A stretch of 64,000 nucleotides of DNA from LMUY01 sp965199165 (GTDB taxonomy: Bacteria; Pseudomonadota; Alphaproteobacteria; Acetobacterales; Acetobacteraceae), in assembly GCA_965199165.1 (NCBI GenBank), contig OZ240681.1, positions 2,728,001 through 2,792,000 of the forward strand, in the 5' to 3' direction. Under the pieces are notes generated by a model, which saw only the letters and a list, made by a program, of their open reading frames with translations, did not search any database and was not told the origin of the DNA. Within the stretch, counting starts at the first letter, position 1. Each line of letters opens with the position of its first letter. This document shows positions 8,499 through 17,949 of the stretch, one piece after another. The translations under genes and the position numbers were made by a program.

Positions 8499-10076
8499 TC
8501 AGCCGAGTTGGATGTTCCAGAACACCGGCTGTCCGAACAGCACGCCGCCGAGGGTCTTGCGGAACGCGGTCGATGGCAGCGTTTGGCCCAGGGGGACGTA
8601 CGGCACGTCCTGGAACACCTGGAGCTGCATCTTGGCCGCGATGACCTTCTGCGCCGCGAGGTCGGGGGCGGTGAACCACTGGGTGCGCAACTCCTCCAGC
8701 GCCGGGCTGCTGGGCCAGCCGGGGCCGGCGGACTTGCCGTTGCCGCGCAGGAAGGCGTGGCCGGCGGGGGTGAACTGGTCCAGCCCGCTCCAGAACGTGT
8801 GGTAGACGCTCCAGCCGCCCGCCTCCACCGGGTCCATCTTCGCCCGGCGCTGCACGATCGTGCCCCAGTCGCTCACCTGGTAGTCGACGTTCAGCCCCAT
8901 GCGCTTGAGCAGGTCCTGCCCCACATCGGACAGCGCCTTGGAGGAGGCGATGTCGCTCGCCCCCAGCACGACCACCCGCTCCCCCTTGTAGCCGGAAGCG
9001 GCGACGGCGGCGCGGATCTTCGCCATGTCGCGCGGCGCCGTCAGCACGGCCATGCCGGCGTCGGTGGCGAGCGGGGTGCCGGGGCAGAACACGCCCACGC
9101 CGTCATGCCAGTTGGACGGGTCGTCCCCGGCCACGGCCTGCATGAAATCGGCCTGCACCACCGCGCCCAGCACAACCCGGCGCAGCGCCGGGTTGTCGAA
9201 CGGCGGTTGCAGGTGGTTCATCCGCAGGGTGCCGATCAGGCCCGTCGGGTCGTTCTTCCGCACCACCACGCCAGGGCTCTTGGCCAGGGCCGGCAGCAGG
9301 TCCGCGTCGGGAACCCACCACCAATCTACCTCGTTGCGCCCGATCGCGGACAGCACGGTGCTGGAGTCGGGGATGATGTGCCACTCGACACGGTCCAGGT
9401 GGGCGACCTTCGGCCCCGCCGTCCAGTCCGGCTTGCCGGCCGGACGCGGCACGTAGCCGGCGAACTTCTCGTAGGCCAGCAGCGAGCCCGGCACCCGCTC
9501 GTCCGCCTTGAAGCGGAAAGGGCCGCTGCCGACCATCTCCGTCACCTGCTTGAACGGGTCGGTCAGCGCCAGCCGCTCCGGCATGATGGCGCACATTGAG
9601 GGCGGGGCCTTGCCCAGCGCGTCCGGCAGCAGGGGGAACGGCGCCTTGAGGCGGATCTGGATGGTCTTGTCATCCGCGGCGGTGATCTCATCCGCCGCGG
9701 CCATCAGGGCCTGGCCGAATGGATCCCTGGCGCCCCAGCGCTTGATGCTCGCCGCGCAGTCCCGCGCCAGCACGGGCGTGCCGTCGTGGAAGCGCAGGCC
9801 CTCGCGCAGGGTGATGCGCCAGGTCTTGCCGCCACCCTCCCCCACCGCGCCGGCGGCCATCTGCGGCGTCACGGCGTAGCTGCTGTCCATGCCATACAGC
9901 GTGTCGAACACCAGGTAGGCGTGGTCGCGCGTGGGGTAGGTGGTGGTCCACACCGGGTCGAGCACGGCCACGTCGGTCTGCGGCACGAAGCGCAGCACGT
10001 TCTGCGTGGCGCCGCGCCCGATGCGGGGCGCGGCGAGAGCGGCAGCCGAGGCGGCGAGGAAGTGGCGTCGGTTCAT
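8499..10076 (-). CDS. ABC transporter substrate-binding protein, peptide/nickel family 5
   Basis: Periplasmic solute-binding protein of 525 aa in the family-5 (DppA/OppA-like) group. NRRHFL followed by an alanine-rich hydrophobic stretch indicates a Tat signal peptide ending near residue 23. Family traits include the LDPVWTTTYPTRDHAYLVFDTL region near 40-60, LREGLRFHDGTPV near 98-110 and the C-terminal NIQLG. Likely ligands are peptides or similar small compounds. The start at 10074-10076 was chosen because it begins exactly at the signal peptide; the frame stays open far upstream by antisense to pyk. No permease or ATPase gene adjoins it, so it is an orphan binding protein, 38 bases downstream of pyk. 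Confidence 0.88.
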   Translation of the reverse strand: MNRRHFLAASAAALAAPRIGRGATQNVLRFVPQTDVAVLDPVWTTTYPTRDHAYLVFDTLYGMDSSYAVTPQMAAGAVGEGGGKTWRITLREGLRFHDGTPVLARDCAASIKRWGARDPFGQALMAAADEITAADDKTIQIRLKAPFPLLPDALGKAPPSMCAIMPERLALTDPFKQVTEMVGSGPFRFKADERVPGSLLAYEKFAGYVPRPAGKPDWTAGPKVAHLDRVEWHIIPDSSTVLSAIGRNEVDWWWVPDADLLPALAKSPGVVVRKNDPTGLIGTLRMNHLQPPFDNPALRRVVLGAVVQADFMQAVAGDDPSNWHDGVGVFCPGTPLATDAGMAVLTAPRDMAKIRAAVAASGYKGERVVVLGASDIASSKALSDVGQDLLKRMGLNVDYQVSDWGTIVQRRAKMDPVEAGGWSVYHTFWSGLDQFTPAGHAFLRGNGKSAGPGWPSSPALEELRTQWFTAPDLAAQKVIAAKMQLQVFQDVPYVPLGQTLPSTAFRKTLGGVLFGQPVFWNIQLG

Positions 10077-10114
10077 GCCGAGATGTTGCACCGCCGCATC
10101 CAACGGGAGAAGCC

Positions 10115-11545
10115 TTATTTGACGGACGCCACCCGCAGCGCGTTGGTGGTGCCAGGCTGGCCGAACGGCACGCCTGCGGCGACCACGACGGTGTCGCCAT
10201 GCGCCGCGAAGCCCTCGCTGCGGGCGATCCGCGTGGCACGGCTGACCGTCTCCGTCATAGTGTGGGTCTCCGGCGACAGCACTGCGTGGACGCCCCACAC
10301 CACCGCCAGCCGCCGCGCGGTCTGCTGCGCCGTGGTGAGGCCCAGCACCGGGCAGTCCGGCCGCATCCGCGCCACCCGCAGCGCGGTCGAGCCGGACATG
10401 GTATAGGTGGCGATGGCCTTGGCGCCGATCGTCTTGGCGATCTGCCGCGCGGCATCGGCGATGGCGTCGGCGACCGTATTCTCGGGCGCCGGGCGGCCGC
10501 TTTCGGACAGGCTGCGCCAGCCAGCGTCCTGCTCCACCCGGTCGATGATGCGGTCCATCATGTTCACCGCCTCGTAGGGATACTGCCCGGCCGCCGTCTC
10601 GGCGCTCAGCATCACCGCGTCCGCGCCGTCGAACACCGCGGTCGCCACGTCGGAGGCCTCGGCCCGGGTGGGGGAGGGGGCGCTGATCATGCTCTCCAGC
10701 ATCTGCGTCGCCACCACCACGGGCAGGCCGGCCTGCCGGGCGGCGCGGACGATCCGCTTCTGCGCCAGCGGCACCTCCTCCGGCGGCAGTTCCACTCCCA
10801 GGTCGCCGCGCGCGACCATCACGGCGTCCGACAGCTGGAGGATGCCGTCCAGGTTGTCCAGCGCCTGCGGCTTCTCCAGCTTGGTCATGATCCAGGCGCG
10901 GCCGTTGGCGATGGCGCGGGCCTCCGCCACGTCCTCCGGCCGCTGGACGAAGGACAGGCCGATATAGTCCACCCCGTGCTCGAGGGCGAAGCGCAGATCC
11001 TCGTGGTCCTTCTTGGTCAGGGCGGGGATCGGCAGCACCACGTCCGGCACGTTCACGCCCTTGCGGTCGGACAGCGTGCCGCCGGTGACGATCTCGCACT
11101 CGAGGTGGTCGTCGCGCTTGCGGGCGATGCGCAGCCGCAGCTTGCCGTCGTCCAGCAGCAGGGTGGTGCCGATGCCGGCGGCGGCCATGATCTCCGGGTG
11201 GGGCAGCTGCACCCGGCGTGCGTCGCCGGGCACGGGCGACAGGTCCAGGCGGAAACCCTGCCCGGTCTGCAGCGTCACGCGGCCGGCCTGGAACCTGCCC
11301 ACGCGCAGCTTCGGCCCCTGCACGTCGGCCAGGATGCCGATGGGCCGGCCGGTCTCCGCCTCCAGCGCGCGGATGCTGGCGATGTTGGCGGCGTGGCCCT
11401 CGTGGCTGCCGTGGCTGAAGTTGAGGCGGAACACGTCCACCCCGCCGCGGAACAGGCGGCCCATCATGTCCGGCGACGAACTCGCCGGTCCCAGCGTGGC
11501 GACGATCTTCGTCCGCCGGCGGCGGCGCAGCTTGGTTGGGGCCAT
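10115..11545 (-). CDS. pyk: Pyruvate kinase
   Basis: Glycolytic enzyme converting phosphoenolpyruvate and ADP to pyruvate and ATP. Length 476 aa is normal. The opening TKIVATLGPASSSPDMM, the FRLNFSHGSHE substrate/Mg region near residues 38-48, the B domain near 70-165, and MVARGDLGVELPPEEVPLAQ with the KLEKPQAL strand before it are classic pyruvate-kinase signatures. The C-terminal domain follows from about residue 340. It begins 12 bases after the glycerate kinase gene, so the two form an operon linking glycerate to pyruvate. Confidence 0.97.
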   Translation of the reverse strand: MAPTKLRRRRRTKIVATLGPASSSPDMMGRLFRGGVDVFRLNFSHGSHEGHAANIASIRALEAETGRPIGILADVQGPKLRVGRFQAGRVTLQTGQGFRLDLSPVPGDARRVQLPHPEIMAAAGIGTTLLLDDGKLRLRIARKRDDHLECEIVTGGTLSDRKGVNVPDVVLPIPALTKKDHEDLRFALEHGVDYIGLSFVQRPEDVAEARAIANGRAWIMTKLEKPQALDNLDGILQLSDAVMVARGDLGVELPPEEVPLAQKRIVRAARQAGLPVVVATQMLESMISAPSPTRAEASDVATAVFDGADAVMLSAETAAGQYPYEAVNMMDRIIDRVEQDAGWRSLSESGRPAPENTVADAIADAARQIAKTIGAKAIATYTMSGSTALRVARMRPDCPVLGLTTAQQTARRLAVVWGVHAVLSPETHTMTETVSRATRIARSEGFAAHGDTVVVAAGVPFGQPGTTNALRVASVK

Positions 11546-11557
11546 GGGTTTGCTCCG

Positions 11558-12823
11558 TCAGGCGACCAGGATCGCGCGCAGGTCGTTCACGTTGGTCAAG
11601 GTCGGGCCCGTGCGGACCAGGTCCCCCACCGCGTCGAACAGGGTGTAGCTGTCATGCGCCTGCAGGCAGGTGGCCGGGTCGATCCCGGCCCCCAGGGCGC
11701 GCTGCAGGGTGGTGGGGGTGGTGACGGCGCCTGCCGCGTCCTCCGTGCCGTCGATGCCGTCCGTGTCGCCGGCGACGGCCCAGATGCCGGGTGCGCCGTC
11801 CAGCGCCACGGCCAGGCTGAGCAGGAACTCGGTGTTGCGGCCGCCACGCCCGGCCGCGCCGCCGCGGAGGGTGACGGTGGCCTCGCCGCCCGACAGCAAC
11901 ACGCAGGGCGGCGGGAGCGGATGGCCGTGGGCGCGCACGCTGCGGGCGATGCCGGCCATGACGATGCCGAGCTCGCGCCCCTCGCCCTCCAGCGCGTCGC
12001 CCAGGATCATGGGCGTGGCGCCAGCCTGCCGGGCGAACGTCGCGGCGGCGTGCAGCGCCATGGCCGGCGTGGCGATCATGCGGATGTCGGCAGGGGCAGC
12101 GGGAGGGGGGAGGTTCGCCTCGCCGGCGAGCAGCGCCGCCGCCGCCGGGGGCAGGGCCACGCCATACTGCGCGACCATTGCCCGGACGGCCGCGCGGCTG
12201 GGCGCACCGGCCACGGTGGGGCCGCTGGCGATGACGGCCGGGTCGTCCCCCGGCACGTCCGAGATCACCAGCGTCACGACCCGGGCGGGTGCGGCGGCTG
12301 CGGCCAGCCGCCCGGCCTTGATGGCCGACAGGTGCTTGCGCACCGCGTTCATCACCCCGATCGGCGCGCCGGAGGCGAGCAGCGCCGCATTGACCGCCTG
12401 CTTGTCCGCCAGGGTGAGGCCCGGCCCGGGCAACGCGGCCAGCGCGGACCCGCCGCCGGAGACCAGCGCCAGCACCAGGTCGTCCGGTCCCAGCCCCGAA
12501 ACCGCCCCCAGCAGCGCCCGGCCGCCCGCCTCGCTGGCGGCATCGGGCACGGGGTGCGCGGCCTCCAGAACAGCGATGCGCCGCGTGGGCACCGCATGGC
12601 CGTAGCGCGTGACGACGACGCCCTCCAGCGGCACGTCCGGCCAGGCTGCCTCCAGCGCTGCGGCCATGGTGGCGGCGGATTTCCCAACCCCCACCACCAC
12701 GCAGCGGCCGGCAGGCTTCGGCGGCAGGTGCGCGGCCAGCACCGCCGCGGGGTCGGCCGCACGCACGGCAGCGTCGAACAATCCGCGCAGGACGCGGCGC
12801 GCCGAGTTGTCGTTCCATCCCAT
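11558..12823 (-). CDS. Glycerate 2-kinase (MOFRL family)
   Basis: ATP-dependent kinase forming 2-phosphoglycerate from D-glycerate, also annotated as hydroxypyruvate reductase TtuD or GckA in older literature. Length 421 aa. VVGVGKSAATMAAALE near residues 42-57, LALVSGGGSALAALP near 112-126 (phosphate-binding glycine loop) and the C-terminal MOFRL domain with GGRNTEFLLSLA and AGDTDGIDGTEDAAGA are diagnostic. The start is the ATG at 12821-12823, giving MGWNDNSARRVLRGLFDAAV, the usual first helix. It is the first gene of an operon with pyk 12 bases downstream, which suggests a glyoxylate, tartronate or serine route feeding lower glycolysis. Confidence 0.92.
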   Translation of the reverse strand: MGWNDNSARRVLRGLFDAAVRAADPAAVLAAHLPPKPAGRCVVVGVGKSAATMAAALEAAWPDVPLEGVVVTRYGHAVPTRRIAVLEAAHPVPDAASEAGGRALLGAVSGLGPDDLVLALVSGGGSALAALPGPGLTLADKQAVNAALLASGAPIGVMNAVRKHLSAIKAGRLAAAAAPARVVTLVISDVPGDDPAVIASGPTVAGAPSRAAVRAMVAQYGVALPPAAAALLAGEANLPPPAAPADIRMIATPAMALHAAATFARQAGATPMILGDALEGEGRELGIVMAGIARSVRAHGHPLPPPCVLLSGGEATVTLRGGAAGRGGRNTEFLLSLAVALDGAPGIWAVAGDTDGIDGTEDAAGAVTTPTTLQRALGAGIDPATCLQAHDSYTLFDAVGDLVRTGPTLTNVNDLRAILVA

Positions 12824-12883
12824 GGCCGCCACTATGGCCCAGGCCATACCGGGCCGCCACCTGTGCCCGGAGGAGGACCCGCG

Positions 12884-13210
12884 ATGACCCCGATCGAGCC
12901 TGCGACCCGTACCGAACTCGAAGCGGCGGCGTTCCGCCGTCTGGTCGCGCATCTGCGCGAACGCACGGACGTGCAGAACATCGACCTGATGAACCTGGCC
13001 GGCTTCTGCCGGAACTGCCTGAGCCGCTGGTACCGCGAAGCGGCCGAGTCCCGCGACGTGATCCTGTCCGATCCGGAAGCGCGGGAGATCGTCTACGGCA
13101 TGCCCTACAAGGAGTGGCAGGCCAAGCACCAGCGCGTCGCCACGCCGGACCAGCAGGCCGCTTTCACCCACCTTCCTTCTGCCTCTCCCTCTGGGAGAGG
13201 GGCGGGGTGA
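12884..13210 (+). CDS. DUF1244 family protein with repeat-derived C-terminus
   Basis: Small protein of 108 aa matching DUF1244, a family conserved in alphaproteobacteria and of unknown function. The signature VQNIDLMNLAGFCRNCLSRW spans about residues 29-48 and includes a CxxC-like pair (Cys42, Cys45). AREIVYGMPYKEWQAKHQ near 66-83 is also conserved. The ATG at 12884 follows a strong GGAGGAGG site. The last 15 or so residues (LPSASPSGRGAG) are encoded by REP-like repeat copy B, which appears to have replaced the original 3' end. Divergent from the glycerate kinase gene. Confidence 0.85.
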   Translation: MTPIEPATRTELEAAAFRRLVAHLRERTDVQNIDLMNLAGFCRNCLSRWYREAAESRDVILSDPEAREIVYGMPYKEWQAKHQRVATPDQQAAFTHLPSASPSGRGAG

Positions 13211-13286
13211 GGGTCGGGCTGCACCGATCAAGGCGCAAGCTCGTGCCTGCCGCCCTCACCCTGCCCTCTCCCAGAGGGAGAGGGTT
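13182..13286. repeat. REP/BIME-like inverted repeat, copy B
   Basis: Two inverted copies of the element, one at 13182-13213 (CCTCTCCCTCTGGGAGAGG core) and one at 13252-13286, are separated by about 38 bases. The first half overlaps the end of the DUF1244 gene and supplies its stop codon. The element ends 32 bases before the MFS start. Confidence 0.75.
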
Positions 13287-13317
13287 TGTCGAGCTAAGGG
13301 GCTGAAGGTGGGCCGTG

Positions 13318-14541
13318 ATGGCTAGCGATCGCATGCCGACGCGGCAAGTCTTGGCCGCGATGTCGGCGGTGCTGGTCGGGATCGGCTTCGCCCGGTTCGC
13401 CTATGCGCCGTTGCTCCCGGTGCTGATCTCGCACGGATGGTTCGCGCCGGCGGCAGCGGCCTATCTCGGGGCGGCGAACCTGCTCGGCTACCTTGCGGGT
13501 GCGCTGGCCGCCCGCCACGCCGCGGCCCGGCTGCCGACGCCGGGGATCGTGCGTGGGGCGATGCTTGCGGCCGCGCTGTCGCTTGCCGCCTGCTGCATGC
13601 CGCTTCCGTTCCTGTGGTTCTTCGCCTGGCGCCTGGTGTCGGGCATCGCCGGCGGTCTGCTGATGATCCTGGCGCCGTCCTGCGTCATGGCGCATGTCCC
13701 GCACGGACGGCGCGGGCTGGCCAGCGGGCTGATGATCACCGGGGTCGGGCTCGGCATCGCCGCGTCCGGCACGCTGGTGCCGGTGTTGTTGCGGTGGGGG
13801 TTGCCGGAGGCGTGGCTCGGCCTGGCCGCGGTCGCCCTGGCCCTGACGCTCGCCTCGTGGCGCGCCTGGCCCGCCGCGCCGCCGGCCGCGGCGGCATCGG
13901 CCAGTCCCGACCGGGCGCGGTTCGGCATCGTTTCCACCAGCTACGGGCTTTGCGCCGTGTCGATGGTCCCGCACATGGTCTTCCTGGCGGATTTCGTCGC
14001 CCGCGGGCTGGGCCGCGGCATCGACGCGGGTGCGTTCACCTGGGTGCTGTATGGCCTCGGCGCGTTGTCTGGCGCGGTGGTCGCCGGGCGCTTGGCGGAC
14101 GGGATCGGCGCGGCGGCTACCATGCGCACGATCATCGGCGTGCAGGGGGTGGTGCTGGCCGTCCTGCTGCTGTCGCGCGATCCGTTGGCGGTCGCCGTTT
14201 CCAGCGTGTTCGCGGGAATGCTGGGGCCGGCCATCAGCGCCGTGATGTTGGAGCGGGTGGGCCGGATGGCGGACGGTCACCCCCTGACCCGCCAGCGGGG
14301 ATGGACGCAGGCAACGGTCGCCTGGGCGCTCGGCCAAGCCGCCGGCGGCTACGGGATGGCCTGGCTGTACGGTGCGGCCGACGGCTACACCGCGTTGTTC
14401 GCGACCGCGCTCGCGGCGCTTGCAGCTGCCGCAGTGGTCGAGATCATGCTCATGATGCGGCCGATCTTTTCAGCGAAGGAAGTCCTCCAACCTGTCACCG
14501 CGCCTGATCTGCCTCCATCGAGGCGCGAAGGATACGATTGA
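13318..14541 (+). CDS. YbfB/YjiJ-type MFS transporter
   Basis: Twelve-segment membrane carrier of 407 aa. The N-terminal GIGFARFAYAPLLPVL in the first helix is the hallmark of the YbfB/YjiJ group of major facilitators. An arginine-rich turn near residues 65-75, SGIAGGLLMILAPSC and RRGLASGLMITGVGLG in helices 4-5 follow, and a second six-helix half starts near residue 205. Substrate is not known for this group. The ATG at 13318 was chosen; a GTG directly upstream is possible. Its last 47 bases overlap the convergent antitoxin gene brnA. Confidence 0.85.
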   Translation: MASDRMPTRQVLAAMSAVLVGIGFARFAYAPLLPVLISHGWFAPAAAAYLGAANLLGYLAGALAARHAAARLPTPGIVRGAMLAAALSLAACCMPLPFLWFFAWRLVSGIAGGLLMILAPSCVMAHVPHGRRGLASGLMITGVGLGIAASGTLVPVLLRWGLPEAWLGLAAVALALTLASWRAWPAAPPAAAASASPDRARFGIVSTSYGLCAVSMVPHMVFLADFVARGLGRGIDAGAFTWVLYGLGALSGAVVAGRLADGIGAAATMRTIIGVQGVVLAVLLLSRDPLAVAVSSVFAGMLGPAISAVMLERVGRMADGHPLTRQRGWTQATVAWALGQAAGGYGMAWLYGAADGYTALFATALAALAAAAVVEIMLMMRPIFSAKEVLQPVTAPDLPPSRREGYD

Positions 14542-14782
14542 TCTCAACCTGGTATTTGTCGGACTTACGACGAAGCCAGTCCAGCAGGTCGGCATCCAGA
14601 CGGATGGAGATCGCTTCCTTCCGCGGGCGATAGTATTGTCTGGCATGCTGCCAATTGTGCGCCGGGGCAGGAGGAATGTCTTGGATATCTGGATCTCGTC
14701 CCTCCAAGGCGCGAATCTGAGCCGACTGATCGGCTGTCAGCGTGTGTTTATCGCCAGAAAAGTCTTGCTCTCTCTTTTTCAT
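14495..14782 (-). CDS. brnA: BrnA-type antitoxin
   Basis: Antitoxin of a type II toxin-antitoxin pair, 95 aa. The C-terminal part (EAISIRLDADLLDWLRRKSDKYQ) is a ribbon-helix-helix DNA-binding module that in BrnA also mediates autorepression; YYRPRKEA leading into it is typical. The basic, polar N-terminal half would wrap the toxin. Gene order toxin-first is the normal BrnTA order, and the two coding regions overlap by 35 bases. The 3' end runs antisense through the last codons of the MFS gene. The region is AT-richer than its surroundings, pointing to acquisition. Confidence 0.85.
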   Translation of the reverse strand: MKKREQDFSGDKHTLTADQSAQIRALEGRDPDIQDIPPAPAHNWQHARQYYRPRKEAISIRLDADLLDWLRRKSDKYQVEINRILRASMEADQAR

Positions 14783-15056
14783 AGTTCCTGACCTCGGCCG
14801 GCTCTGCTTGGCGAAGACCGATGACTCGTATCACCGAATGATAACCATCCTCGTCTTCGTCCGGATACGAATGTACAACAAGCAGAACGATTTGACCCAC
14901 GACCCCAAAAGTGTGATAGCGATCTTCTCCGTTCTCGTACCTGTCATAGACCTCAATCGAGAAGTCGGAGGCAAACACAAGCTTGGCAAATGAGAAATCA
15001 AGCCCGTGTTTTCTAATGTTATGTTGTTCTTTCTCCTCGTCCCACTCTAAAATCAT
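14748..15056 (-). CDS. brnT: BrnT-type ribonuclease toxin
   Basis: RelE-like-fold toxin of 102 aa. WDEEKEQHNIRKHGLDFSFA at residues 5-24 is the BrnT signature (W-D-x-x-K-x-x-x-N-x-x-K-H-x-ω-x-F). The middle strand holds RYHTFGVVG and the end RNYEKERARLFWR matches the family. By family knowledge it is an RNase that stops translation and is neutralised by BrnA. First gene of the brnTA operon. The upstream gap to the divergent formaldehyde dehydrogenase gene should hold the autoregulated promoter, which I could not pinpoint. Confidence 0.88.
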   Translation of the reverse strand: MILEWDEEKEQHNIRKHGLDFSFAKLVFASDFSIEVYDRYENGEDRYHTFGVVGQIVLLVVHSYPDEDEDGYHSVIRVIGLRQAEPAEVRNYEKERARLFWR

Positions 15057-15284
15057 GTTTCCCTAAACCCGATCTACTACACATGTCTACTCCACGCTCC
15101 ACTAGGGAGCGACTCACTGTGCTGCCCATCCGCGCCCCCACGAGGGGGGCGACATCGCGATCTTCGCGGCGGCATCAGGCGTGTATTTACAAGAACGGCA
15201 CACACGATCAAGCCGTCTGCAATCGATGCATTTGCATGGAGATATCGCAGCACTGTATTCGCCATCGCGGCAGGAGGATTTGGC

Positions 15285-16394
<1,110 letters not shown>

Positions 16395-16401
16395 CGGCGG
16401 C

Positions 16402-16962
16402 CTAGAAGCGCTCGTAGGTCCCGACCAGCAGGCCGTGGCCGAGCAGGTTGCGGCGCGCCGTGACCGACAACAGGCCGCGCCCGGGCACGCGACGCGGCGC
16501 GAACGGCACGGATAACGCCAGAAGCTGGAAGACATAGCGGTGCGGCCCATGGCCGGGGATCGGGCTGGGCGGCAACCATCCGCGACGACCGAGAGAGTTG
16601 CGTCCGGCTGAGAACATGCGGCTTTGCGCCATCGCGTGTGGCACGGCGCCCTCCGCCAAGCCGTGCAAGGTGGGCGGGATCGCGTGCAGCAACAGATGGA
16701 CCAGGGGGCGAGGGAACGGTGCGTCGGCGTCCTCCACCAGCAAGGCAAGCGACGCCGTACCGGCTGGCAGTTCCGCCCACTGCAACGGCAGCGACAGCCC
16801 GGCGCCGTCGGCGGTGAAACGGAGCGGGATGAGGCCGTCATCCTCGAACGCGGCGGAAGTAAGCCCGAGGGTCGGTTTGCCCCAGCGAGCGGACGCGACC
16901 GCCGTAATGCCGGGCCGCAAAGGCCGGATGGCACGGCCGACCATGGATGCGAATGACGACAT
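16402..16962 (-). CDS. YbhB/YbcL-family (PEBP/Raf-kinase-inhibitor-like) protein
   Basis: Phosphatidylethanolamine-binding-protein fold, 186 aa. The segment DADAPFPRPLVHLLLHAIPP near residues 77-96 matches the PEBP ligand-site strand (DPDAP...W.....IP), and GPHRYVFQLLAL near 139-150 matches the second motif (HRY.F..YAL). The bacterial role is uncertain. No signal peptide is seen, so it should be cytosolic. Start ATG at 16960-16962 with GGAG seven bases before; an in-frame upstream extension is encoded by repeat C and is unlikely to be translated. A methionine at residue 7 is an alternative start. Confidence 0.82.
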   Translation of the reverse strand: MSSFASMVGRAIRPLRPGITAVASARWGKPTLGLTSAAFEDDGLIPLRFTADGAGLSLPLQWAELPAGTASLALLVEDADAPFPRPLVHLLLHAIPPTLHGLAEGAVPHAMAQSRMFSAGRNSLGRRGWLPPSPIPGHGPHRYVFQLLALSVPFAPRRVPGRGLLSVTARRNLLGHGLLVGTYERF

Positions 16963-16989
16963 GGACGCTCCCCTTCTCTCTGCCTTTTC

Positions 16990-17090
16990 TCTCCCTCTCC
17001 CTCTGGGAGAGAATCGAGGTGAGAGGCAACGCGTTCGACAGACATGGTGGGGAGATGCCCTCACCCAACCCTCTCCCAGGGGAGAGGGCC
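16990..17090. repeat. REP/BIME-like inverted repeat, copy C
   Basis: Same family as the elements near 1766 and 13182. One arm contains CTCTCCCTCTGGGAGAG, the other CCCTCACCCAACCCTCTCCC followed by a GGGGAGAGGG complement. It fills the gap between rsmA and the YbhB-like gene. Confidence 0.72.
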
Positions 17091-17112
17091 CTTGTCCCAA
17101 CCGGCTAAGGTC

Positions 17113-17949
17113 TCACGAAGCTTGGAGTTCATCTGCCAGTAGCAGCCGGGCCAGCCGGTCGAACTCCGCCACCTCCAGCGTCTCCGCGCGGCGGTCCGGC
17201 GCGATGCCGGCCCTTGCCAGCAGCGCCTCGCCCCCGAGGGTGCGCAGCGAACCGCGCAGCATCTTGCGCCGCTGGCCGAACGCCGCCGCGGTCAGCCGCT
17301 CCATGGTGGCGAACAGCACGGCGGAGGGCTGCTGCGCATGCGGGCGGAACCCCACGACGGCGGACACGACCTTCGGCGGCGGCCAGAACGCGGCGGCCGG
17401 GATGCGGGTCAGCACCGCGGCGGTCCCGGTCCATTGCGCCAGCACGGCCAGCCTGCCATAGGCCGGGCTGCCCGGCGGCGCGCAAATCCGCTCCGCCACC
17501 TCCAGTTGGAACATCAGCGTCAACCGCTCCCAACACGAGGCCTGCCGAAGCCAGCCGACCAGCAGGGGCGTGGCCACGTTGTAGGGCAGGTTCGCCACCA
17601 CCACGCGCGGCGCCGGCACGAGCGCCGCGAGGTCCAGCCCCACCGCGTCGGCCGCCACCACGTGCAGGCGTGGATGCCCGGCCGCGAGTTCCCCCATCGC
17701 GGCGACGGCGCGGGCGTCGACCTCCACCGCGGTCACGTCGGCCGCCGGGCTGTCCAACAAGGCGCGGGTGAGGCCGCCCGGGCCGGGGCCGACCTCCACG
17801 ACATGGCGGCCGGCAAGGTCGCCCGCCAAGGCCGCGATCCGCGCCGTGAGATGCAGGTCGAGCAGGAAGTGCTGCCCCAGCGACCGGCGTGCGTCCAGGC
17901 CGTGCCGGGCGATCACATCCCGCAACGCGCCCGGCGCCGACGGCGTCAC
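17113..17949 (-). CDS. rsmA: 16S rRNA (A1518/A1519-N6)-dimethyltransferase RsmA (KsgA)
   Basis: SAM-dependent enzyme that dimethylates two adjacent adenines in the 3' hairpin of 16S rRNA during 30S maturation. Length 278 aa. Signatures are SLGQHFLLD (residues 23-31), the SAM loop EVGPGPGGLT (52-61), the acidic motif TAVEVDARAV and the catalytic NLPYN (120-124). The C-terminal helical domain contains FGQRRKMLRGSLR. It starts at GTG (17947-17949), and the GTGA overlaps the surA stop by four bases, so translation is probably coupled. Last gene of lptF-lptG-lptD-surA-rsmA. Confidence 0.95.
   Translation of the reverse strand: MTPSAPGALRDVIARHGLDARRSLGQHFLLDLHLTARIAALAGDLAGRHVVEVGPGPGGLTRALLDSPAADVTAVEVDARAVAAMGELAAGHPRLHVVAADAVGLDLAALVPAPRVVVANLPYNVATPLLVGWLRQASCWERLTLMFQLEVAERICAPPGSPAYGRLAVLAQWTGTAAVLTRIPAAAFWPPPKVVSAVVGFRPHAQQPSAVLFATMERLTAAAFGQRRKMLRGSLRTLGGEALLARAGIAPDRRAETLEVAEFDRLARLLLADELQAS

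Noticed and set aside
10077..11099. Upstream extension of the solute-binding protein frame
   Set aside because: Runs in the wrong frame through pyk; the Tat signal peptide at 10076 fixes the start.
10199..12883. Upstream 895 codons of a plus-strand open frame ending in the DUF1244 gene
   Set aside because: Antisense to pyruvate kinase and glycerate kinase; low-complexity composition. Only the part from 12884 with its strong ribosome-binding site is a real gene.
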